NCBI GenBank assembly: GCA_034506455.1
Contig: JAPDPN010000103.1
Span: forward strand, 1 to 10,463
Source of the DNA: Fontimicrobium_A sp034506455
GTDB taxonomy: Bacteria > Zhuqueibacterota > Zhuqueibacteria > Residuimicrobiales > Krinioviventaceae
Length of the DNA: 10,463 nucleotides
Direction of reading: 5' to 3'
Part shown: piece after piece, positions 1 through 7,326 of the stretch
Layout of the letters: each line of letters starts with the position of its first letter
Numbering within the stretch: position 1 is the first letter of the stretch
Program-made: the position numbers and the translations under genes
The notes under the pieces: generated by a model
What the model saw: only the letters and a program-made list of their open reading frames with translations
Databases searched by the model: none
Told to the model about the DNA's origin: nothing

Positions 1-1
1 G

Positions 2-2215
2 AGGAGAACAAAGCAGCAAAGTTCCGTTACCGGTACGGTTGACGATCACATTGCCGCCGACTGTGTTGCCGTTCCATCCCAGTTCAACCGAGGCGGTTTG
101 ATTGGGGCAGTCCCAGACAAAATGAAAAAAATTTTGCAGGAGATTTTCGGGCGCGGAATTCACGACCTCAGAGATCCGGCAAATCGAATTCGGCCGCCAG
201 ACGGCTAGGGGAACGGCGCCGCCTACCTGCATGTGCTCATAGCGGCCGGTGTTGTAAAAGCTGATCGTCGCCGTTGGCTCGGCGACGATCACGCCGCGGT
301 TGACCACCGTTCCTTCAACAGCCAGATCAATCCCCAAATCGTCAACCACGGTGAGCTCTGCCCCATCGGCAATGCTCAGCATGCCGCCCGATTCCACCCT
401 CAGTTCATCGATTCGCACGTTCTGATCAACGAGCAGGGTATCGCTTTTGGAAATTGTAACGGGGCCGTCGGTATGGTCGGGGACTTTGGGCGCCGGATAA
501 ATCCAAGCGGCGCCGTCGAATTGTGCCCAGCAGGCAGGGTCGCTCCACCGGCCGGATTGCCGCGAGCGGAACTCGCCGACCGGTTTGTAATAATCGATGC
601 CTGCGTCGAAAGCTTCAACAGAAAAATAATATTCGGTTCCCTGATTCAGGCAATGCACGGACAAGGTGTTAGCATCGTAGACGATGAAGGAATTGTACAG
701 TTTGTTCGGCGCAATGCCGTAGCGGATGAGGTAGCCGTCCGCATCCGGGACCGGCGACCAGCGGATGACCGCGTCGCGTCCGTCGGCAGGGTTGCGCTCA
801 ACCTTGACTTCGGCAACGGGCGTAAAAACCGCTTGTCGGGAGTTGCCGAAAATGCGCAAATCGCGAACCGCAAAGGTGCCGCGGCCTGGGACAAAGACGT
901 TCTTTAGCCTGACGTATCGGCCCGGTACCTGTTGCGGCAGTTCGATATAGTCGTGGGGCACATCTTCCGTGTTTCGGCTTTTGTCGACAAGGGTCTCCCA
1001 ATTCACGCCGTCCGCCGACCATTCGAGCAAGTACTGCTGATACAAAGAGACGTCGCGACCGCGCACCTGCTCGGGAACAGTATTATGTTCGGCCAAATTG
1101 ACCTGAACGGCTTCAATGCTGCAGATCTTGCCCAGGTCGATCAGCAGCCATTCGTCCGCGTTGCCGGTTGCGGCGCTCCAATAGGTGCGCACCTCTTCGT
1201 CAACGGCGAGTTCGGGACCATGACTTTCGATCGACGAGGAGGCCAGGACTTTTTTCTTGTGCGAAAGGAGCAGCATTCCGCTCCAATTGTCGTCGATCGG
1301 TCGGTCCTTGAGACCTGGAAGAAATTGGGGATAGTCGCCCAAGGCGGTGTTGCAGCGAATAAATCCGTCCGCATCAAAATCAACCGGAAAAAGACCCAGC
1401 CGCCGCTCGAACATGTGCCTGATGGAGATGGTCATGGTCACCACCCGCCACCAGCGGCCGTCCTTATCTTGGAATGTCCAGCCGTGACCGGAGCCGGTGA
1501 TGAATCCGGTCGGTTTGAAGGAAAACGGGCTGTAGGGTGCATACTGATATGGGCCTAAAGGCGAAGAAGCCGTATAAATGCCGTCCGCATAGGTTTTGAA
1601 CTCGGTGCCGGGAGCCGAATAAAGCAGATAATACTTGCCGTTGTGCTTGATCAATTGTGAGCCTTCGATCCAGGGTTGCTCATCGAGGAGGTTGTCGTCG
1701 CCGCGCCGTTCCCAGCCGCGCCGCTTGGCATCGGCATAGACCACGTTGACCGGAGTGCCTTTTTCACGAAAAGTAATTGGATCCAACTCGACGATGCTGA
1801 TCGGTGCCGCATTGGAAACGCCGTAGCTCAAATAGAGCCTGCCGTCGTCATCGAGAAAGAAGGCCGGGTCACCATAGCCCTTAATGAGTGGTCCTTTCTG
1901 CCAAAGGCCGGATTTAGGATCGGCAGTCTTATAAATTTGACCGCTGCCGCCGGGGAGATAAAAGAGCGTGTCCCGCATGGCAATAACGGCCGGAGCGTAG
2001 GATTCTACATCGAGACCGCTGGGCACGATCAGCCGCCAGGTATTCAGATCCGGCGAAGTCCAATAACCGCCGGAGCGCGAGGCGAACAGGTAATAGTCGC
2101 CCTTGAACAACACCATCACCGGGTCGGCCGCCTCACGGGCGTCGACTGCGTCCACCATGAAGCGGTAGTTCAAGTTGAGCGGATTACAGAAGGTTTTTGG
2201 AGTCGCTTCAGACCG
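2..2215 (-). CDS. Secreted-type GH43-like glycoside hydrolase with F5/8C, FN3 and beta-rich C-terminal module (partial at both ends)
   Basis: An uninterrupted minus-strand frame of 738 codons reads from the gap edge to the window edge, so start, any signal peptide and stop are not visible. Fragment residues 1-301 resemble the GH43 five-bladed propeller, which hydrolyses arabinoside, xyloside or galactoside linkages by inversion. The three acidic residues can be placed: D31 in REAADPV (base), D116 in GYGDPAFF (pKa modulator) and E184 in PWIEGSQL (acid). H244 in TGSGHGW fits the conserved propeller His. Residues about 323-458 look like an F5/8 type C (discoidin) carbohydrate-binding domain, ending in GRYVRLKN and AVRDLRIFGN. 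Residues about 466-550 are FN3-like. From about 551 a SGRWSDPACW motif opens a beta-rich module of the kind found in large secreted FCB-group proteins. The GH43 subfamily and substrate cannot be fixed. The gene diverges from gdhA, and its promoter would lie in or beside the gap. Confidence 0.88.
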
Positions 2216-2315
2216 NNNNNNNNNNNNNNNNNNNNNNNNNNNNNNNNNNNNNNNNNNNNNNNNNNNNNNNNNNNNNNNNNNNNNNNNNNNNNNNNNNNNN
2301 NNNNNNNNNNNNNNN
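2216..2315. other. Assembly gap (100 N)
   Basis: Exactly 100 consecutive N. This is a conventional scaffold-gap placeholder, so the true distance is unknown. It removes the N-terminal coding part of the minus-strand GH43-like gene and possibly the promoter region between that gene and gdhA. Adjacency across this point rests on scaffolding only. Confidence 0.98.
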
Positions 2316-2452
2316 TCATGGGTTTTTCAATACGTCCCAAGATTAAACACGCGATTTTTTGGTGTTCTTTCTACGCATTTACGAGCAGAGATCGTTTTTC
2401 TATTGGCAAAATCGGCTGGAAATAGAACAAATAACAAGGAGAAAGTTTAAAG
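2316..2452. other. Non-coding leader upstream of gdhA
   Basis: This AT-richer stretch of 137 bases lies between the gap and the gdhA start and should carry the gdhA promoter. A TTGGCA box is present at 2403-2408, but no good -10 hexamer follows at 16-18 bases, so I do not name a promoter. Reading frames that cross it from the gap have no protein-like character. A minus-strand ATG at 2319-2317 touches the gap and could in principle start the GH43-like gene, but no ribosome binding site precedes it. Confidence 0.6.
2436..2441 (+). promoter_or_regulatory. Ribosome binding site of gdhA
   Basis: AAGGAG lies 11 bases before the ATG at 2453. It supports this start over internal Met codons and shows that the organism uses Shine-Dalgarno sites at least here. 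Confidence 0.7.
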
Positions 2453-3814
2453 ATGAGCCAATTCGTACAAGAGTTTATGGCGGAGGTCAAGGCCAAGAAT
2501 CCCAACGAGCCCGAGTTCCATCAGGCCGTGCAGGAAGTTGCGGAATCTGTAGCGCTGGTTTATGAGCGCCATCCGGAGTATCGGCGTGCAAAAATCCTCG
2601 AGCGCATTGTTGAGCCGGAGCGCGTCATTATGTTCCGCGTGCCCTGGACCGACGACCGCGGCGAGATCCGTATTAATCGCGGTTATCGGGTTCAAATGAA
2701 CAGTGCGATCGGCCCCTATAAGGGCGGTCTGCGTTTTCATCCTTCGGTCAATCTCGGCATCCTCAAGTTTCTCGCTTTTGAGCAGGTTTTCAAGAACAGC
2801 CTCACCTCTCTGCCGATGGGCGGAGCCAAGGGAGGTTCGGATTTCGATCCCAAGGGCAAGAGCGACGCTGAAGTCATGCGTTTTTGCCAAGCCTTTATGA
2901 ATGAGCTGTTTCGTCACATCGGCGCAGATACGGATGTGCCGGCGGGCGACATCGGCGTCGGCGGTCGGGAAATCGGGTTTCTTTTCGGTCAGTATAAAAA
3001 ACTGATGAACTGTTTCACCGGCGTGCTCACTGGAAAAGGTATCAATTGGGGCGGTTCGCTGATTCGTCCTGAAGCCACCGGCTATGGTGCCGTGTATTTT
3101 GCCGCCGAAATGCTCGCCACCCGCGGTCAGACGTTGGAAGGCAAGGTGTGCCTTGTCTCCGGCAGCGGCAACGTCGCGCAATATACGGTGGAAAAGATTC
3201 TTGATATGGGCGGAAAGGCCGTGACGCTTTCCGATTCGGACGGCTACATTTACGATGAAGCCGGCATCGACCGTGAAAAGTTAGAGTTCGTCAAAGAGCT
3301 GAAAAACATCCGCCGCGGCCGCATCAAAGAGTATGCGGAAAAATATCCGGGCGTTGTGTACACGCCTGTGGATCCCAACCTGCCCTACAACCCGTTGTGG
3401 AACCATAAAGCCGACTGCGCGTTTCCCAGTGCGACGCAGAACGAGATCAATGCGATCGATGCCCAAAACTTGGTGCGTAACGGCGTGTACTGCGTAGCCG
3501 AAGGCGCCAATATGCCGACGCACATCGACGGCGTCCGCATTTTCCTCGATGCCGGCATATTGTATGGTCCGGGAAAAGCGGCGAACGCCGGCGGCGTAGC
3601 GGTTTCCGGCTTGGAGATGGCGCAGAACAGCATGCGCATGCCGTGGCAGCGCGAAGAGGTTGATGCTCGGCTGCAGATCATTATGAAGAATATCCACAAA
3701 ACCTGCAAGGTGACTGCGGAACGCTACAATGTACCCGGCAATTATGTGGTCGGCGCCAACATCGGCGGGTTCATCAAGGTTGCCGACGCCATGATGGATC
3801 AAGGCATCGTATAA
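2453..3814 (+). CDS. gdhA: NADP-type glutamate dehydrogenase (class I)
   Basis: This cytoplasmic enzyme interconverts 2-oxoglutarate plus ammonium with glutamate; the class I hexameric form usually works in ammonium assimilation with NADPH. The 453 residues match the normal length of about 450 and the protein appears complete. Substrate-binding K90 sits in GPYKGGLRFHP, catalytic K126 in PMGGAKGGSDFDPKG and catalytic D166 in PAGDIGVGGREIG. The nucleotide-binding Rossmann loop is GSGNVA at 237-242, followed by LSDSDG at 259-264, and the C-terminal glycine-rich segment AANAGGVAVSGLEM is intact. NADP preference is inferred from overall similarity to E. coli GdhA-type enzymes, not from a decisive residue. 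The ATG is supported by an AAGGAG site. The stop is only five bases before the next gene, so gdhA is probably the first gene of a three-gene operon. Confidence 0.97.
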   Translation: MSQFVQEFMAEVKAKNPNEPEFHQAVQEVAESVALVYERHPEYRRAKILERIVEPERVIMFRVPWTDDRGEIRINRGYRVQMNSAIGPYKGGLRFHPSVNLGILKFLAFEQVFKNSLTSLPMGGAKGGSDFDPKGKSDAEVMRFCQAFMNELFRHIGADTDVPAGDIGVGGREIGFLFGQYKKLMNCFTGVLTGKGINWGGSLIRPEATGYGAVYFAAEMLATRGQTLEGKVCLVSGSGNVAQYTVEKILDMGGKAVTLSDSDGYIYDEAGIDREKLEFVKELKNIRRGRIKEYAEKYPGVVYTPVDPNLPYNPLWNHKADCAFPSATQNEINAIDAQNLVRNGVYCVAEGANMPTHIDGVRIFLDAGILYGPGKAANAGGVAVSGLEMAQNSMRMPWQREEVDARLQIIMKNIHKTCKVTAERYNVPGNYVVGANIGGFIKVADAMMDQGIV

Positions 3815-3819
3815 CCGCT

Positions 3820-6800
3820 ATGGTTCGGAAGCCCTTTAAAGACGTTCTGACGCATTTCGATCCCAGCTGGATCGAACACGGCTACGGAACGCGCTTTCAG
3901 GGCTTCCAAAACCTGATGCGACAACGCATCAGGGATATCCTGCTGGTCTCCAGCCTTTATGATTTGTATGTCTTTGAGGAGGACGGTCGGCTTTACGAGC
4001 TGCTGCGCGAAGAGTACCAAAAGCTGATGCTGTCGCACGCGCCCGAGTTTACCCGCGTGTCCAGCGGCCGTGAAGCCCTCAGCCTCATCAAAGAGGAAAA
4101 ACGTTTCGATCTTATCCTCATCTCCCTGCACATCGAGGACATGAACGCTACCACTTTCGCCAAGATGGTGCGGGAGAGCGGATTGGATATACCGGTCGTT
4201 CTGCTTGCCTACGACAACCGCGAGCTCGCCGATCTTTTGCGTCGTCAGGAAGCGACGGTGTTCGACCGCGTCTTTATGTGGCAGGGGGACTTTCGCCTGC
4301 TTATCGCCATCATCAAGACCCTCGAGGATCAGCTCAACGTCGATCACGACACGCGCATCGTCGGCATCCAGTCAATCATTTTTATCGAAGACAATGTCCG
4401 CTTTTACTCCACCTTTTTGCCGATTATGTATCTGGAGCTGCTGACCCAGGCGCAGCGGCTGATTTCCGAGGGCATCAATCTGTCGCACAAAAATCTCCGC
4501 ACGCGCGCGCGACCCAAGATTCTGCATGCGACCACCTATGAGGAAGCGTGGGATTATTTCAAAAAGTATCAGGAACACATTCTGGGGGTGATTTCAGATG
4601 TCGATTTTCCGCGGCAGGGCAAGTACGATGCTCAGGCCGGACTGATGTTTGCCGAAAATGTTCTTGCGCGGCGCGCGGACGTGCCGATTCTTCTGCAGTC
4701 CAATCTGCCCGAAAACGAGCCGCTTGCAAGGGCTTTGGGCGCCTCTTTTCTGCTCAAGACCTCGCCGAATCTGGCCGAAGAGCTGCGCAGTTTCATGGCC
4801 GAAAGCTTTAGCTTCGGCGATTTCATCTTTCGCACGCCGGACGGCCGTATTGTGGGGCGCGCCCAGGACTTGATCAGCCTCGAAGAACAGATCAAAGTGG
4901 TGCCCGAAGAGAGCCTTCGTTATCATGCCGAACGCAATCATTTCTCCAATTGGCTGCGGGCGCGCACCGAATTCTGGCTGGCGCACAAGCTGCGTCCGCG
5001 CAAGGTCTCCGATTTTGCGTCGATGGAGGAACTGCGCCAGGATCTTATTCGCTCGCTGCGGGAATACCGTCGCCTCTGCCAGCGCGGCATCGTCACCGAT
5101 TTCAACAAAGACACCTTTGACCCGAACACAAGCTTTGCACGTATCGGCGGCGGCTCGCTGGGCGGCAAGGCGCGCGGCTTGGCCTTTGTCAATATTCTCA
5201 TCAACAACTATAACGTCCAGAACTTTTGGCCGAACGTCACCATCGACGTGCCGGCTGCGTTGGCCATCGGCACCGACGTTTTCGACGAGTTCTTGGAAGA
5301 AAACAATCTGCGCAGCTTTGCCCTATCCTGCGATAATGACGAAGAGATCTGCCGACGCTTTTTATTGGCGTCGCGGTTTCCCGAGCGAATTTTGGGTGAT
5401 TTGGCCGCCTTCCTCGACTTGATGCATGCGCCGCTTGCCGTGCGTTCTTCCAGCCTCTTGGAGGATTCGCAGTACCATCCTTTTGCCGGCGTTTACCACA
5501 CCTACATGATTCCCAACAATCATCCCGACCCGATCGTCCGGCTCGGTCAACTGCTTCGCGCCATCAAGCGCGTCTATGCCTCGACTTTTTTCCAGGCGCC
5601 GAAAGAGTACATCAAGGCGACGTCGTATCGGTTGGAAGAGGAAAAAATGGCGGTGGTCATTCAAAAACTGGTCGGTTCACAGCACGGCGATCGTTTCTAT
5701 CCCGCCTTTTCCGGCGTCGCACGCTCCTACAACTTTTATCCGGTCGGGCCGCAAAAGCCGTCTGAAGGAGTGGCCTCGGTCGCTTTGGGGTTGGGCAAGA
5801 TGATCGTCGAGGGCGGAACTTCGGTGCGCTTTTCTCCCGCTCATCCCGATCATCTGCCGCAGTTTGCCACAATTACCGATACTCTGCACAACTCGCAGCG
5901 CGACTTTTACGCGCTGTCGCTGGCCGAAGATCAGTACCACAGCGGGGTGGAGGATCTGCAGATCAAACGCTTTGATATTCGCGTTGCCGAGCAGGACGGC
6001 GTGCTCGGCTTTCTCGCTTCCACTTATTCGCCGGAAAACGACTGCATCTATGACGGCATTTCCCGCGAGGGAAGGAGACTGGTAACCTTTGCGCCGATCC
6101 TTAAAGACAAAATCTTCCCCCTGCCGCAGATCATCGAACTTCTTCTCGATATGGGAAGCTGGGGCATGGGCACGCCGGTGGAAATCGAATTTGCAGCGGA
6201 CATGTGCCGCAAACCGTACGAGTTCGGCCTGCTTCAGCTGCGACCCTTTGTGCTCAATCGCGAGTTGGAAGAACTGACGCTCGAGGAAGTACCGGAGGAT
6301 GAGCTCCTCATCTCCTCAAACAGTGTGCTCGGGCATGGGGTGATGAACGATATTTACGACATTGTCGTTGTGGATCGGGATCTGTTTGAGCGCAGCAGGA
6401 GCCGCCAGACGGCGCAGGAGATAAGCCGCCTCAATGCCGAGCTGCTTGCCGATCATCGTCCCTACCTGCTCATTGCACTGGGCCGGCTCGGAACGCTCGA
6501 TCCGTGGCTGGGTATTCCGGTCACCTGGGATCAAATCTGCGGCGCCCGCGCCATTGTCGAAACCGATTTCAAAGACATGCCCGTTTCGCCCTCACAGGGC
6601 TCGCATTTCTTTCACAACCTGACTTCTTTTTCCGTCGGTTACTTTTCCATTAACGGCAGAGACGCTTTAGGAAAGATCGATTGGGAGTGGCTGAATTCCC
6701 AGCAGCCTGCCCTGCAGCTGAATACGGTCAAGCTGCTGCGGTTCGATTCGCCTCTTACCATAAAAATCAACGGTCGTGAAAACAGAGGATATATTCTCAA

Positions 6801-6822
6801 ACCAAAGCGGGTAGACCCATGA
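3820..6822 (+). CDS. Tandem receiver-like domains fused to PPDK_N (PEP/pyruvate-binding) domain protein
   Basis: This is a 1000-residue soluble protein. Residues about 38-170 form a first receiver-like domain in which the phosphoacceptor position of the beta-3 strand (LILISLHIEDM) is Ser102 instead of Asp. Residues about 183-330 form a second receiver-like domain that keeps the full set: E190/D191, D260 in GVISDVDF, S294 in LLQSN and K313 in FLLKTS. From about 440 a PPDK_N ATP-grasp domain begins (IGGGSLGGKARGLAFV). It continues with LAVRSSSLLEDS at 539-550, AVVIQKLV at 611-618, SGVAR at 631-635, ALGLGKMIVEGG at 655-666 and the ending EIEFA...LLQLRPF (788-810), as in PEP synthase. The TSHAAI-type phosphohistidine motif and the C-terminal PEP-binding TIM barrel are not seen; residues 830-1000 are unassigned. 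Such proteins are usually annotated only as PEP/pyruvate-binding domain proteins, and the reaction is unknown. No clear ribosome binding site precedes the ATG, so coupling to gdhA is likely. Confidence 0.9.
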   Translation: MVRKPFKDVLTHFDPSWIEHGYGTRFQGFQNLMRQRIRDILLVSSLYDLYVFEEDGRLYELLREEYQKLMLSHAPEFTRVSSGREALSLIKEEKRFDLILISLHIEDMNATTFAKMVRESGLDIPVVLLAYDNRELADLLRRQEATVFDRVFMWQGDFRLLIAIIKTLEDQLNVDHDTRIVGIQSIIFIEDNVRFYSTFLPIMYLELLTQAQRLISEGINLSHKNLRTRARPKILHATTYEEAWDYFKKYQEHILGVISDVDFPRQGKYDAQAGLMFAENVLARRADVPILLQSNLPENEPLARALGASFLLKTSPNLAEELRSFMAESFSFGDFIFRTPDGRIVGRAQDLISLEEQIKVVPEESLRYHAERNHFSNWLRARTEFWLAHKLRPRKVSDFASMEELRQDLIRSLREYRRLCQRGIVTDFNKDTFDPNTSFARIGGGSLGGKARGLAFVNILINNYNVQNFWPNVTIDVPAALAIGTDVFDEFLEENNLRSFALSCDNDEEICRRFLLASRFPERILGDLAAFLDLMHAPLAVRSSSLLEDSQYHPFAGVYHTYMIPNNHPDPIVRLGQLLRAIKRVYASTFFQAPKEYIKATSYRLEEEKMAVVIQKLVGSQHGDRFYPAFSGVARSYNFYPVGPQKPSEGVASVALGLGKMIVEGGTSVRFSPAHPDHLPQFATITDTLHNSQRDFYALSLAEDQYHSGVEDLQIKRFDIRVAEQDGVLGFLASTYSPENDCIYDGISREGRRLVTFAPILKDKIFPLPQIIELLLDMGSWGMGTPVEIEFAADMCRKPYEFGLLQLRPFVLNRELEELTLEEVPEDELLISSNSVLGHGVMNDIYDIVVVDRDLFERSRSRQTAQEISRLNAELLADHRPYLLIALGRLGTLDPWLGIPVTWDQICGARAIVETDFKDMPVSPSQGSHFFHNLTSFSVGYFSINGRDALGKIDWEWLNSQQPALQLNTVKLLRFDSPLTIKINGRENRGYILKPKRVDP

Positions 6823-7019
6823 CCGAGAAGGATCCTTTCGAGGGCATCATCGATCAATGCCCGCACTGCGGCCGCAAGCTGAGCCCGTGGGAACGCATTC
6901 TACTGAATGTCGATCGCGCCCTCATGTGTAAAGGCTGCTGGTTTCGGATTATCCTCGACGCGAGCGATACTCCGCCGGCGCCCACCTTTTTACAAGAGCC
7001 GAAAAACCAAGATCACTGA
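6819..7019 (+). CDS. Small four-cysteine zinc-ribbon protein
   Basis: This 66-residue protein starts inside the stop of the previous gene (ATGA overlap), which implies translational coupling and co-regulation. It has two CxxC knuckles, C14-PH-C17 and C37-KG-C40, separated by 19 residues, which is the layout of a zinc ribbon. The first knuckle continues CGRKLSPWERILL. The C-terminal 20 residues (from about DASDTPP) look disordered. There is no membrane segment and no catalytic motif, so it is more likely a structural, nucleic-acid-binding or protein-binding partner than an enzyme. It is reminiscent of the short CXXC-20-CXXC type proteins, but I cannot assign it to that family. Its position suggests it may bind the PPDK_N protein or glutamate dehydrogenase; that is inference. 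Confidence 0.82.
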   Translation: MTEKDPFEGIIDQCPHCGRKLSPWERILLNVDRALMCKGCWFRIILDASDTPPAPTFLQEPKNQDH

Positions 7020-7081
7020 TCATTGTTTACGAATGATTGTCATTGCACGAGCATTTTGTATTTTTAAAAATTACGGATAAA

Positions 7082-7109
7082 TTGGCAAACTTTTCGCTGT
7101 CCTGATAGT
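7082..7109 (+). promoter_or_regulatory. Possible sigma70-like promoter for the deacetylase-GH3 pair
   Basis: TTGGCA at 7082-7087 (five of six matches to TTGACA) is followed after 16 bases by GATAGT at 7104-7109 (four of six to TATAAT) in an AT-rich setting. If used, it would give a leader of about 210 bases before the deacetylase start. Such matches occur by chance in AT-rich DNA, and many FCB-group bacteria use different promoter boxes, so this is weak. Confidence 0.22.
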
Positions 7110-7204
7110 AAAAAAATGCCGTTCTAAATTTCATTTTCAATTTTCCTCATAGGCTTTCATAGGTGGATTTGGACAGCGCCGCCGCCTCCTGGAGGGAAGC
7201 ATAA

Positions 7205-7300
7205 ATGTCGGCCTCATTAAGCAAGGAGAATAGGCGTCAGATGTTCAGCCGACAAGCGATCAGGCGACGGTGCAGCATCTCGCCAACCGGCAGCGGCTGA
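7205..7300 (+). CDS. Possible 31-residue leader ORF
   Basis: An ATG at 7205 is preceded by GGAGG (7191-7195) at a spacing of nine bases, a better ribosome site than most genes here have. It opens a 31-codon frame rich in Ser and Arg (starts MSASLSKENRRQ, ends SISPTGSG, stop TGA 7298-7300). The peptide has no recognisable domain, membrane segment or run of one amino acid that would suggest classical attenuation. It could be a real small protein, a leader peptide upstream of the deacetylase, or chance. Confidence 0.2.
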   Translation: MSASLSKENRRQMFSRQAIRRRCSISPTGSG

Positions 7301-7312
7301 CGATGCTTAAAC

Positions 7313-7319
7313 GAAAGGA
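7313..7319 (+). promoter_or_regulatory. Ribosome binding site of the deacetylase gene
   Basis: GAAAGGA ends seven bases before the ATG at 7327. It favours this start over the internal Met codon at 7417, which would leave a signal peptide without a positively charged N-region. Confidence 0.5.
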
Positions 7320-7326
7320 TGAATAA

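Larger units (their letters stand above)
7020..7326. other. 307-base intergenic region with no firm gene
   Basis: The first 130 bases are AT-rich and include a perfect AT palindrome at 7060-7071 (ATTTTTAAAAAT). There is no GC-rich stem followed by a T-run, so no intrinsic terminator is claimed for the gdhA unit. The second half (about 7150-7320) has a coding-like base composition with only short, interrupted frames on both strands. On the minus strand two stop-free stretches of about 30 codons lie in the same frame on either side of a TGA at 7239-7237, and the second ends at a TGA at 7149-7147. This may be a decayed gene or a structured leader; neither is established. Confidence 0.6.

Noticed and set aside
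233..1558. Plus-strand frames of about 208-224 codons in the left part
   Set aside because: They lie opposite the continuous minus-strand GH43-like frame, which shows coherent domains. The plus-strand translations have no recognisable motifs and are antisense shadows.
2447..3181. 244-codon minus-strand frame within gdhA
   Set aside because: It is antisense to catalytic segments of glutamate dehydrogenase and has no domain character.
7019..7071. Possible terminator after the zinc-ribbon gene (ATCATT/AATGAT hairpin and the ATTTTTAAAAAT palindrome)
   Set aside because: The stem is short and AT-only, and no U-tract follows directly. It does not meet the pattern of an intrinsic terminator.
7206..7300. 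Mutually exclusive pairings in the deacetylase leader: 7206-7212 with 7248-7254, versus 7245-7251 with 7294-7300
   Set aside because: These look like an attenuator switch, but 7-base complementary pairs with loops of 35-42 bases are expected a few times by chance in 300 bases. No terminator T-run follows, so no riboswitch or attenuator is claimed.
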